Assembly: GCF_964204645.1 (NCBI RefSeq)
Contig: NC_134036.1
Span: 1,240,001-1,304,000 of the forward strand
DNA length: 64,000 bases
Direction of reading: 5' to 3'
Origin: Tubulanus polymorphus
Lineage: Eukaryota > Nemertea > Palaeonemertea > Tubulaniformes > Tubulanidae
Shown: piece by piece, positions 56,060 to 64,000 of the stretch
How positions within the stretch are numbered: position 1 is the stretch's first letter
Layout: each line of letters begins with the position of its first letter
The notes under the pieces: model-generated
The model's input: only the letters and a program-made list of their open reading frames with translations
Told to the model about the DNA's origin: nothing
Database searches by the model: none
Program-made: the position numbers and the translations under genes

Positions 56060-58853
56060 GTGTTCCAGTGAGTACAGTGTTTATATTATAAACTCGCAGT
56101 GAGTCCGTTTTATTACTGTTATCCCAGTGACGGATAACTACAGTGTTACTGTCACACACTTTGTGTATTTCACCTGTATCACTGTCTGCAGAGTTCAATA
56201 CTATGCGCGGGTGATCTATAAACCCCTCATCATTATATCTCATACTAATCACGGCTCCTTTGTTACCAGTCCCACAGTTTACCGATAGTAATACATGGTT
56301 ATCATTGATAACACATGGCTGTCCCACAAGTGGGTTAATTGTTAGTCCGGAATCTTTCACATTGATAGAACTGACCAGTTCCGCATCAGCTGTTAGATAG
56401 AGTAATCTTTCTGATCTATCACAGTATACAAACATGCGTCCCCGTGCGTCGACATCGAAACTGTTGATATAATCATACTCTCCATCCGGGAGCTGATATG
56501 TCTTCACACGGTCTCTATCAATTAAACTGTTTACAGGGTTTTCTAGTAAACGTAAAACACGAACGTCTCTACTTGACTGAATGTAAATATTGTGACCGCG
56601 AATGACTAGTGTTCCACACCCAGACACAATATCAGTGACATCTTCCTCTAACACTTTGTCCTGATCTTTATATTTTCTCAGGAAGAGTTTCTCGTTTTTC
56701 TCCACGACTACAAACAGGTGACCGTTACTATCTGTATCGAGTCCTAGTAAACAATCATCACCATCACACTCTATATATCTCTTCATTACATTATTATCAT
56801 CCATGTAATATATATCACTGCACTCCCATCCCGCACATATTATACGTGACTGTTGACCCGTCTGCTCACCAGGTAATGACGTCACTAGGTTAGGTGAGAA
56901 GTCTGTCTGAACCTGTTTACTGATCGTTAATGAATCAATGACGTCACCAATGAAACTCTCCACTTCATCCATTCTCCATATGACGTCACCAATAGATATC
57001 TCCAATTTATCTATTCTCCCTTTGACATCATTGATTGTTCTTCCTGTGACGTCATCGATAGTCTTATTCAGTTTTACTTCCAATGCTTCAAGTTGTTGTT
57101 CAGTACAGCACCGGTTCAGCCTCTCTTCAAGTTGTTGTTCAGTACAGCACCGGTTCAGCCTCTCTTCAAGTTGCTGTTCAGTACAGCACCGGTTCAGCCT
57201 CTCTTCAAGTTGTTGTCCAGTACAGAACCGGTTCAGCCTGTCTTCAAGTTGTTGTTCAGTACAGAACCGGTTCAGCCTCTCTTCAAGTTGTTGTTCAGTA
57301 CAGCACCGGTTCAGCCTCTCTTTAAGTTGTTGTTCAGTACAGCATTGGTTCAGCCTCTCTTCAAGTTGTTGTTCCGTACAGCACCGGTTCAGCCTCTCTT
57401 CAAGTTGTTGTTCAGTACAGCATTGGTTCAGCCTCTCTTCAAGTTGTTGTTCCGTACAGCACCGGTTCAGCCTCTCTTCAAGTTGTTGTTCAGTGCAGAA
57501 CTGGTTCAGCCTCTCTTCAAGTTGTTGTTCAGTACAGCATTGGTTCAGCCTCTCTTCAAGTTGTTGTTCAGTACAGCACCGGTTCAGCCTCTCTTCAAGT
57601 TGTTGTCCAGTACAGAACCGGTTCAGCCTGTCTTCAAGTTGTTGTTCAGTACAGCACCGGTTCAGCCTCTCTTCAAGTTGTTGTTCAGTACACCATTGGT
57701 TCAGCCTCTCTTCAAGTTGTTGTCCAGTACAGCACCGGTTCAGCCTCTCTTCAAGTTGTTGTTCAGTACAGCATTGGTTCAGCCTCTCTTCAAGTTGTTG
57801 TTCCGTACAGCACCGGTTCAGCCTCTCTTCAAGTTGTTGTTCAGTGCAGAACTGGTTCAGCCTCTCTTCAAGTTGTTGTTCAGTACAGCATTGGTTCAGC
57901 CTCTCTTCAAGTTGTTGTTCAGTACAGCACCGGTTCAGCCTCTCTTCAAGTTGTTGTCCAGTACAGAACCGGTTCAGCCTGTCTTCAAGTTGTTGTTCAG
58001 TACAGCACCGGTTCAGCCTCTCTTCAAGTTGTTGTTCAGTACAGCACCGGTTCAGCCTCTCTTCAAGTTGTTGTTCAGTACAGCACCGGTTCAGCCTCTC
58101 TTCAAGTTGTTGTTCAGTACAGCATTGGTTCAGCCTCTCTTCAAGTTGTTGTTCAGTACAGAACCGGTTCAGCCTCTCTTCAAGTTGTTGTTCAGTACAG
58201 CATTGGTTCAGCCTCTCTTCAAGTTGTTGTTCAGTACAGAACCGGTTCAGCCTCTCTTCAAGTTGTTGTTCAGTACAGCACCGGTTCAGCCTCTCTTCAA
58301 GTTGTTGTTCAGTACAGCATTGGTTCAGCCTCTCTTCAAGTTGTTGTTCAGTACAGAACCGGTTCAGCCACTCTTCAAGTTGTTGTTCAGTACAGAATCG
58401 GTTCAGCCTCTCCTCAAGTTGTTGTTCAGTACAGAACCGGTTCAGCCTCTCTTCAAGTTGTTGTTCAGTACAGAACCGGTTCAGCCTCTCTTCAACTGTG
58501 TCTATAGTGCGCTTCAATTGAGAGAATTGATTTTCTAAATTATCATGAAACAGTTTAACATTGTCAATTAGAGAATTAAGACGTTGATCAATGTCTGGTT
58601 GAACTGTTCGCGCTTCACTGATCGGTACAGTGTTAACTCTAAACACGTATTCGTTCCCGTGACGACTAGCACCGATCACAAGACCTGAACCTATTGATTG
58701 CGGAGATTGTTGAAGTCGTGATTTGTAGATTTCACACATTTCTTTAATTTCACATTTAACGATAAACACGTGATTCTGAGGTTGATGATTGAACGGGATC
58801 GGATGATTCGGTATCTCCACACCAGAGGGCGCATCTCTCCATTCTAATTTCAC
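56055..58853 (-). CDS. Exon 2 of the repeat-rod/propeller gene
   Basis: Starts after TATTTCAG with VKLEWRDAPSGVEIP (in frame with exon 1) and runs without intron to the TAA at 56057-56055. It carries the rest of the N-terminal region, the 36-unit repeat, a coil (LEVKLNKTIDDVTGRTINDV) and the propeller-like C-terminus ending in NTVLTGTQ. The plus-strand frames of 481 and 527 codons opposite the repeats are shadows: a 39-bp unit without stops keeps every frame open. Confidence 0.88.
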   Translation of the reverse strand: MKLEWRDAPSGVEIPNHPIPFNHQPQNHVFIVKCEIKEMCEIYKSRLQQSPQSIGSGLVIGASRHGNEYVFRVNTVPISEARTVQPDIDQRLNSLIDNVKLFHDNLENQFSQLKRTIDTVEERLNRFCTEQQLEERLNRFCTEQQLEERLNRFCTEQQLEEWLNRFCTEQQLEERLNQCCTEQQLEERLNRCCTEQQLEERLNRFCTEQQLEERLNQCCTEQQLEERLNRFCTEQQLEERLNQCCTEQQLEERLNRCCTEQQLEERLNRCCTEQQLEERLNRCCTEQQLEDRLNRFCTGQQLEERLNRCCTEQQLEERLNQCCTEQQLEERLNQFCTEQQLEERLNRCCTEQQLEERLNQCCTEQQLEERLNRCCTGQQLEERLNQWCTEQQLEERLNRCCTEQQLEDRLNRFCTGQQLEERLNRCCTEQQLEERLNQCCTEQQLEERLNQFCTEQQLEERLNRCCTEQQLEERLNQCCTEQQLEERLNRCCTEQQLEERLNQCCTEQQLKERLNRCCTEQQLEERLNRFCTEQQLEDRLNRFCTGQQLEERLNRCCTEQQLEERLNRCCTEQQLEERLNRCCTEQQLEALEVKLNKTIDDVTGRTINDVKGRIDKLEISIGDVIWRMDEVESFIGDVIDSLTISKQVQTDFSPNLVTSLPGEQTGQQSRIICAGWECSDIYYMDDNNVMKRYIECDGDDCLLGLDTDSNGHLFVVVEKNEKLFLRKYKDQDKVLEEDVTDIVSGCGTLVIRGHNIYIQSSRDVRVLRLLENPVNSLIDRDRVKTYQLPDGEYDYINSFDVDARGRMFVYCDRSERLLYLTADAELVSSINVKDSGLTINPLVGQPCVINDNHVLLSVNCGTGNKGAVISMRYNDEGFIDHPRIVLNSADSDTGEIHKVCDSNTVVIRHWDNSNKTDSLRVYNINTVLTGTQ

Positions 58854-59239
58854 CTGAAATAGAAAACGACATTTTTATTTGACTCTCACCTCGAAGTGGT
58901 CACCCGTCTAGTATCACACGCGCATGATGATGAAACAAGATGAGAATTACAGATTCTTACCTCATCAAACGGCATCATCTGCACCGCTATTACGTGACCT
59001 GTATAGATGGTTTTTAGTTCGTGTTTAATAGCAGCCTCTAATTCTTCACACCACAGAGTTATATCAAGTTGTAATATATTTCCATCCGCAGTTATTCGAT
59101 CAGATTCCAAATTAAACAACGGCTGATAAAAGTAATTTTGTATCGTTCTGTACTCATTATCCTGATCGGACCAAACGGTAACGCGACGTCCTTTGAAAGG
59201 TACGGAAATCTCGAAACGATCCGGATTACTTGTAGCCAT
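56055..59239 (-). CDS. Repeat-rod protein with NHL-like propeller (gene model, two exons, 1025 aa)
   Basis: Join on the minus strand: 59239-58961 and 58853-56055. The donor is GATGAG/GTAAGA and the acceptor TTTTCTATTTCAG, both phase 0, giving 93 + 932 residues. Layout: a ~210-residue N-terminal region of mixed alpha/beta look with no domain I recognise, then 36 tandem 13-residue repeats (residues ~214-681), a helical linker and a C-terminal ~270-residue part. That last part has NHL-like strand patterns (GLDTDSNGHLFVVVEKNE, SFDVDARGRMFVYCDRSE) expected of a beta-propeller. The order helical rod plus propeller resembles TRIM-NHL proteins, but no RING or B-box is present. No signal peptide or membrane segment; probably cytosolic. 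Function unknown. Confidence 0.85.
57090..58493 (-). repeat. 36 tandem 39-bp units coding LEERLNRCCTEQQ
   Basis: Exactly 1404 nt = 36 x 39. The unit is EERLN(R/Q)(C/F/W)CT(E/G)QQL. Nearly all units are the same except at the R/Q and C/F positions. The variant EDRLNRFCTGQQL marks units 14, 23 and 33, and the order of variants in units 13-19 recurs in 22-28. This shows a nine-unit (351-bp) higher-order repeat. The unit is predicted helical, with Leu at two positions and Cys-Cys or Phe-Cys on the same face. Confidence 0.95.
58961..59239 (-). CDS. Exon 1 of the repeat-rod/propeller gene
   Basis: ATG at 59239-59237 in good context (AACATGG). Encodes 93 residues, MATSNPDRFEISVPFKGRRV through VIAVQMMPFDE, and ends at GAG/GTAAGA. 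Reading on through the donor gives about 24 unrelated residues before a stop. Confidence 0.8.
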
Positions 59240-59243
59240 GTTG

Positions 59244-59560
59244 ACCGTCAGTAATTAACACCAGAAATGAACTGAATGCGGTTTGGGCGTAGAACAGTCA
59301 GGTGATATTAGTCCCAAGGTCTGATTCTAATCGCGGTGACCTGTCAAATGTCCAGATTGCAGTGACTGGTAGGTATCTTAAATCATGGCCCCGATTATCA
59401 GATCTTGTGACGCAGTGGTTTTGTCTCGGGTAAATATTATAGACACATATAAATGGTTTCTCTATGAACTAGATAACGTCAGTAATCAACTCAGGTGTTT
59501 AATAAGAACAGTCACGTGATATGTCCAGGGTCTGATTCTAATCGGTGTTCAGACCCCTTT
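59244..59560. repeat. Duplicated block just upstream of the repeat-rod gene, offset ~230
   Basis: 59247-59335 and 59477-59550 share GTCAGTAATYAAC, AGAACAGTCASGTGATAT and GGTCTGATTCTAATCG. The first copy lies next to the start codon and so in the 5'UTR or core promoter. Confidence 0.65.
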
Positions 59561-61360
59561 CTCATATTTCCTGAAGCACTTTTTTTGTCGAAATACTTTG
59601 AAAAGACAGAAATAAAATTGATAACGAGATTTCCAAGTTCGACGTGCCCACTTGGGAATTATCTGAAATCTAAGATCTGAAAGCCTGTCCTGAAAATTAT
59701 CAAACTCAGGCCAGGAATCCACCAACCTGACATCCGTATGACCCGTACTTTTCTGCTCAAAATCATACAGTCTGAATCTATGCCATCAGGCGGGTTGACG
59801 GTCGCGTTCGCTTTTCACCTAAAGATAGCCATCAGTCGGGTGGTGGAAGGCCGTTAAAATTCATGAATGAGGCGTTCGAATCCCGATACAACTCAGATGT
59901 TGTCAGTTATCACCTCGAGATAAATTTCTATTCGCGATGAAAAGTTTGTACACAGTCCACCCGGTGAAAAACTGGACGCTATTTACGTGTGTCACCAAAT
60001 CATAGCGTGAAAAGTGGGTCTAGTGAAAATGTTGAGAAATTAAACCTTAGCAATTTCTAGGTATTTGAGCTTGTGGCAAACTGAAGAATGATAAATTAGC
60101 AGGCTTGGGCGTCGTCAGGTGGTACCGAATTTTTTTGCTGGAATAATCTTCGTGGGGGGGGGGAACTGATAATCTAGAAGATAGCACTACCCCAGGTGCT
60201 GTACCCTGGATCCGCGCCTTAACCTTCGGCCGAATAAATATAGTAGCCGTGTATCGGGGTTTTTTAACCGTAGATTTTATTTTCTTTATACAGATGAGCA
60301 TGAACATAGATTTTCCTCAAATCGTCCGATCCAATTAAACGATTGTCTATTTCCACTTGACTTCAGGTGGCCTAGTTCAGTTATGATAACAACTATTTTA
60401 TGATTTTATGTAGGTTGGTTATCTAACATTAGAAAATAGATATTTTCGTGCTTTGCTGGTATATCTGAGGTATGTTTATTTCTCCTATCGGTTTGGTGAA
60501 ACTTGATTTCTGGTTTTTTTTTTAGTCACCGTGATTTGAGAGTTTCGCAGAAATCTCCTCAGTGTCTGAGGTAAATCAGACACTAAGGTTCTTGGTTAAA
60601 TCAACCGGCAGCTCCTTGGGCACTCTTTGCGTATTAGGCACCTCGGGCAGCCTGTCCGCGTCTTGGGCATCTCCGAACCGTAATCTGCCATATCAAAGGT
60701 TGCACAAAACCCACAATAATAAGAAATAAGAGCTAATTGTTTCTTACGGACTTTTCGGGTGCATGGATCGATTCCACCCCCGGTCAGAGACAGAGTTTAT
60801 TTGGTTCTTGGTTTCGGATGCAGCTATCTACGTTCAGAGCCAGAATTTATTTGATATATGTACCAGAACACTTTGCGGGTTCTTGGTTTAGGGAGCATTG
60901 TTTTTACCTACGGACTTTTTTTTTACATATGTATATAACACTTCGTGATGTATGAGCTATCGCCACTTCTCTGATCCCATAGAACACTGATTTTCAATCC
61001 AGTGACGTCGAATCGATGACAAGACGAACGATTTTCACGAATTCGGAAAATGTTGCTTTTTATTAGAAACAAAATATAATAACGCCTCTCATTTTATCGA
61101 TTATCATATTGTAAAAACCTTGCAGAGCGCTTACGATATGACGTATCGGGATCTGCTACCTGTGATTGATGCTCGACTCGATCGGGATTGACAACCCTCG
61201 CGTGCCGCAGCCCACTCGTCATCCATTTCGTCGACGAAAGTAGAATTTTACGAGTGATAAATAAATCTCGTATTTTGACAGATGAAGAAAGCGCTTGAAG
61301 CAGCTGCAGTCTAATTGTAAAACAGTCGTTAAATTCTTGGTACTGCTTTTAGTGTAAAAC
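59561..61360. other. Intergenic, nothing recognised
   Basis: Poly-G run at about 60152-60162. A repeated phrase GGTTCTTGGTTT occurs near 60801 and 60880. Short frames (60737, 60047) show no features. Confidence 0.45.
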
Positions 61361-61499
61361 CGATATCGCTGCTTTGCGGCTATATTTAGCATAGTTAATA
61401 TCAAGGTCATTCGATAATGAGATTATTGATTAAGATGATTAAGGTTATAAGATGTTTTTTATTCAATAGATGAATTCCATGACTTTCAATATTTCGCGC

Positions 61500-62095
61500 G
61501 GGTCGCAATTTAAAGCGGTCTTTAATCGTAAGGTTGGTATTAAGGTGTAAGATTGCCTTTAGAACCTAAATCAATTTAGACTGATCTGATGTTGTTAGAT
61601 TGACTTTTCAGCTAAAATGAGCTAAAAAAATTAACTCTGGTCTTAAGTTGTTATTGAACCAAAATGAGTTTAGACCTGTCCTAAGTTGTTAGATTGATTA
61701 TAGAACCACAATGAGCTTAGACTGGTATTAAGTTGTTAAATTGGTAATAGAACCCAAATGATCTTAGACTGGTCTTAAGTTGTTAGATTGGTTATAGAAC
61801 CAAAATGAGCTTAGACTGGTCTTAAGTTGTCAGATTAGTTATAGAACCAAAATGAGCTTAGACTGGTATAAGTTGTTAGATTGGTTATAGAACCAAAATT
61901 AACTTAGACTGGTCTTAAGTTGTTAGATTGGTTATACAACCAGAATAAGCTTAGACTGGTCTTAAGTTGTTAGATTGATTATTGATCCAAAATCAGTTTC
62001 GACTGGTTTTAAGTTTTCTTAATGATTAAGATAAAGTTTATAGAACTTATAATATAGTTTCACTTAAACATTGGTCTTTAAATCTAAGCATCTGT
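61500..62095. repeat. Satellite expansion of MITE family B, ~47-bp unit, about ten copies
   Basis: Unit TTAGACTGGTCTTAAGTTGT then TAGATTGGTTATAGAACCAA and AATGAGC, repeated from about 61575 to 62040. The flanks (GCGGTCTTTAATCGTAAGG at the left; ACATTGGTCTTTAAATCTAA then GCAT at the right) look like the ends of family B, whose other copies carry one to three units. Confidence 0.85.
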
Positions 62096-62944
62096 AGATG
62101 TGGACAAACATATTAATGGACGTTAAATTCTTAATTGGAATTTTTCCTGCTGACACTATTTTATCATCCCTATTCAAATAGTCGTCTAGACACGTTTTCG
62201 TGTCGGCGTGAGCCTCGGTTTGATTTCTCGTCGAACGAGATACCTGATTTTTGATCGGTTAAAAATCCACGAATCGTCACGAATCGAAGGACATTTCATT
62301 ATCTAAAAGCCATTATATACTTTCTGATGTGGACCTTAATCAATCTGCGTCCCGGGCATAAACACGACACGTTGTTAAAATGGATTTAATATATCGCTGA
62401 AATGTCATTAAACTGTCTTGATATTGAAAAAAATATTCCCAAATGTTTTTCACTAATAGATTTCAACGATTCAGTAAAATTGTGATTAGTTACTGATGAC
62501 GACCTTCTCGTTCTCAATAACTTCAACGATTCAGTAAAATTACGATTAGTTAAAGGGGATTGTATTCTAACGTCTTCCTCCCAAGGCTGATTCTTGACCA
62601 CATGAAATAGTCCATAGATATGTTTGCCGATTGTACGTCATTGGCAAACTGCCCGAGGCGGCTGCAGTCCTAATGCACGTCACCTGGACCAAAAACATAC
62701 CCGATATCGAGCCGTGGCTGTTAAAAGACTTAACAAGTCACATTCGGAAAAAAGAATCCATTTTCTATCCGTCTAACAAACCGTAGATAGTAATGGATTG
62801 AGGAAGGGGCGGTTGCGAATAAAGTCGAATCCAGCGCAACAGTGAGATCCGTTGAGGTGACATTGTGTGTGATAAGGTCAGTTTCGAGTGCCTCGAGGGA
62901 AAATAGAATACCAGCCTTTAGATACCGCCAGGTGGCCATTATTT
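62096..62944. other. Intergenic with one short duplication
   Basis: CTTCAACGATTCAGTAAAAT then TRYGATTAGTTA occurs at 62460 and 62521. A minus-strand frame at 62730-62939 begins MATWRYLKAGILFSLEALET but has no recognisable domain; not called. Confidence 0.45.
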
Positions 62945-63420
62945 ATTTACGTGATATTTCAGATTTTAGAATGATATCTAATTGAATTTCGAATTTTCGG
63001 TTATTTTAGATTAAGTCTAATTGACAGATTTGTGGCCATTTTGAATTTCATGATTTATCGTATGCTTTTTAAGTTACATAGGTTCCTAACTTGTTTTATT
63101 ATTACTGGCGTAAAGTCTAAATGACTATTTTGCGGCCGTATTGCAATTCATGTTATTTTAGATTTTAGAATGATACCTTAGCAAAGTCTATATGACTGCT
63201 TTGCGGCTGTATTGAATTTCGTGTTATTACGTATGCTATATTTTAAGTAACATGACATTTCAATGGTATCCTGTGTTGTAGAAATTAGACACGCCTAATT
63301 GCGTTTATATAACGTGATAAACAACGCAATATTTTGTCTTTCGACGCGGTGTCATTGGGTGTCACTTTAATAAAGCATAAGTGACTGCTTTGCGGCCGTA
63401 TTGAATTTCGAAACTATTAT
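62945..63420 (+). repeat. Degenerate array with GACTGCTTTGCGGCCGTATT motif
   Basis: Units with AAGTCTAATTGACAG-like starts, TTTGCGGCCGTATTGAATTT centres and CATGTTATTTTAGATTTTAG ends occur near 63022, 63124, 63190 and 63380. The motif is shared with 40.6, 40.9, 53.0, 53.1 and 61.4 kb. Confidence 0.65.
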
Positions 63421-63734
63421 ATATCTAGTCTCGGATTTTCCATTTTTTTTCATAGAAATTTGAGTCTAAAAAGGCTAGAATTACTTTGGGATCTTATTCG
63501 TTTCTCTGTTTTCATCCCGCTTCACTTTCATGACACTTCGTAATATTTATGTCATCATGCGTTGGCGGCCATATTGAGTTTCGATGATATATATTCTTAA
63601 TTTCTAAACGATTTTGGGAGAGAGCACGCGGTCGAGATTTTCTGAGAAAAACGTCAGAACTATTTATTTTCATTATAGAAATACTTTTTTACCTAAATTT
63701 TCACTTCATAAGATATGATCAATGCTCAATCATT

Positions 63735-63970
63735 GATAACGCCTAGCGGCGGAAGAGTAAGATGGTATTCACGGGATTAATAAATCACGCCATCTTGTGG
63801 ATGAGTTAACATTCTTTAGTTAAATAAATGAAGATTGATCACGCCATCTAGTGGCGAAATAGTTAATATTTTCGAGGTAATTAAATTAAGATAAATCACG
63901 TCATCTAGTGGTGAAATAGTTTATATTTTTGAGATAGATGAATCACGCCATCTAGCGGTGGAAAAAGTGG
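63735..63970. repeat. Minisatellite with four CTCF-core-like motifs
   Basis: ATCACGCCATCTAGTGGCGA and variants repeat with spacing of 54, 57 and 47 bp. The cores lie at 63788-63800, 63842-63854, 63899-63911 and 63946-63958. The reverse complement CCACTAGATGGCG matches the CTCF core consensus CCASYAGRKGGCRS over its 13 positions in the best unit. The array probably continues beyond the window. Confidence 0.75.
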
Positions 63971-64000
63971 TAATGGAGGTTATCAACTCGTGGCGGGTAT

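Noticed and set aside
56938-58538. Plus-strand frames of 481 and 527 codons opposite the 36-unit repeat
   Set aside because: A 39-bp unit without stops keeps other frames open automatically. The minus-strand frame alone continues into non-repetitive, domain-like sequence on both sides with good splice sites.
61500-62095. CRISPR-like array (regular ~47-bp units)
   Set aside because: There are no unique spacers between constant repeats; the whole unit repeats with scattered changes, and the context is animal DNA. It is a satellite.

Overview
The window is nuclear DNA of an animal. It has spliceosomal introns with GT/AG borders and polypyrimidine acceptors, eukaryotic tRNA-Ala genes with G3:U70, a piggyBac DNA transposon with TTAA target duplications, a LINE tail, SINE-like elements, several MITE families and many satellites. 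The overall look (visibly AT-rich, low gene density, an AHNAK/periaxin-like giant protein, an NHL-like propeller protein) suits a marine invertebrate, plausibly a lophotrochozoan. The sequence alone does not fix the species.

Layout. 1-6.6 kb is repeat-rich and has no host gene: a LINE 3' fragment (1107-1378), a 199-bp TIR element, three minisatellites and a long satellite (4.7-5.9 kb). 6657-9287 is one complete piggyBac element with TTAA on both sides and a transposase broken by a single frameshift. 9.6-11.5 kb holds MITEs and a foldback. 12861-21584 is the main gene, on the minus strand. Five coding exons join in frame to 2582 codons of an acidic, repeat-rich, AHNAK/periaxin-like protein that carries many copies of a short basic amphipathic motif. 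A 5'UTR intron and an upstream cluster of six GGATTA sites (22.2 kb) suggest its promoter.

22.4-37.6 kb contains MITEs, SINE-like elements, polypurine tracts and two AGC/UGC pairs of tRNA-Ala genes (26.2-26.4 and 29.7-30.0 kb), with a hollowed-out tRNA-Ala pseudogene beside the first pair. 37650-37935 is a candidate first exon of a secreted or membrane protein on the plus strand: a signal peptide followed by a GTAAGC donor. Its downstream exons were not found. 38-56 kb is essentially non-coding: tandem duplications, degenerate arrays, microsatellites and possible regulatory islands.

56055-59239 is the second clear gene, on the minus strand. Two exons encode a 1025-residue protein with a novel-looking N-terminal region, 36 tandem 13-residue repeats and an NHL-like beta-propeller. 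Its stop codon lies inside an AATAAA signal. 59.2-64 kb returns to repeats, including a MITE whose core has expanded into a satellite (61.5-62.1 kb) and a terminal minisatellite with CTCF-core-like motifs (63.7-64 kb).

The genes do not form an obvious functional unit. The clearest themes are tandem amplification, both inside coding sequence and in non-coding DNA, and several MITE families that share a terminal motif.
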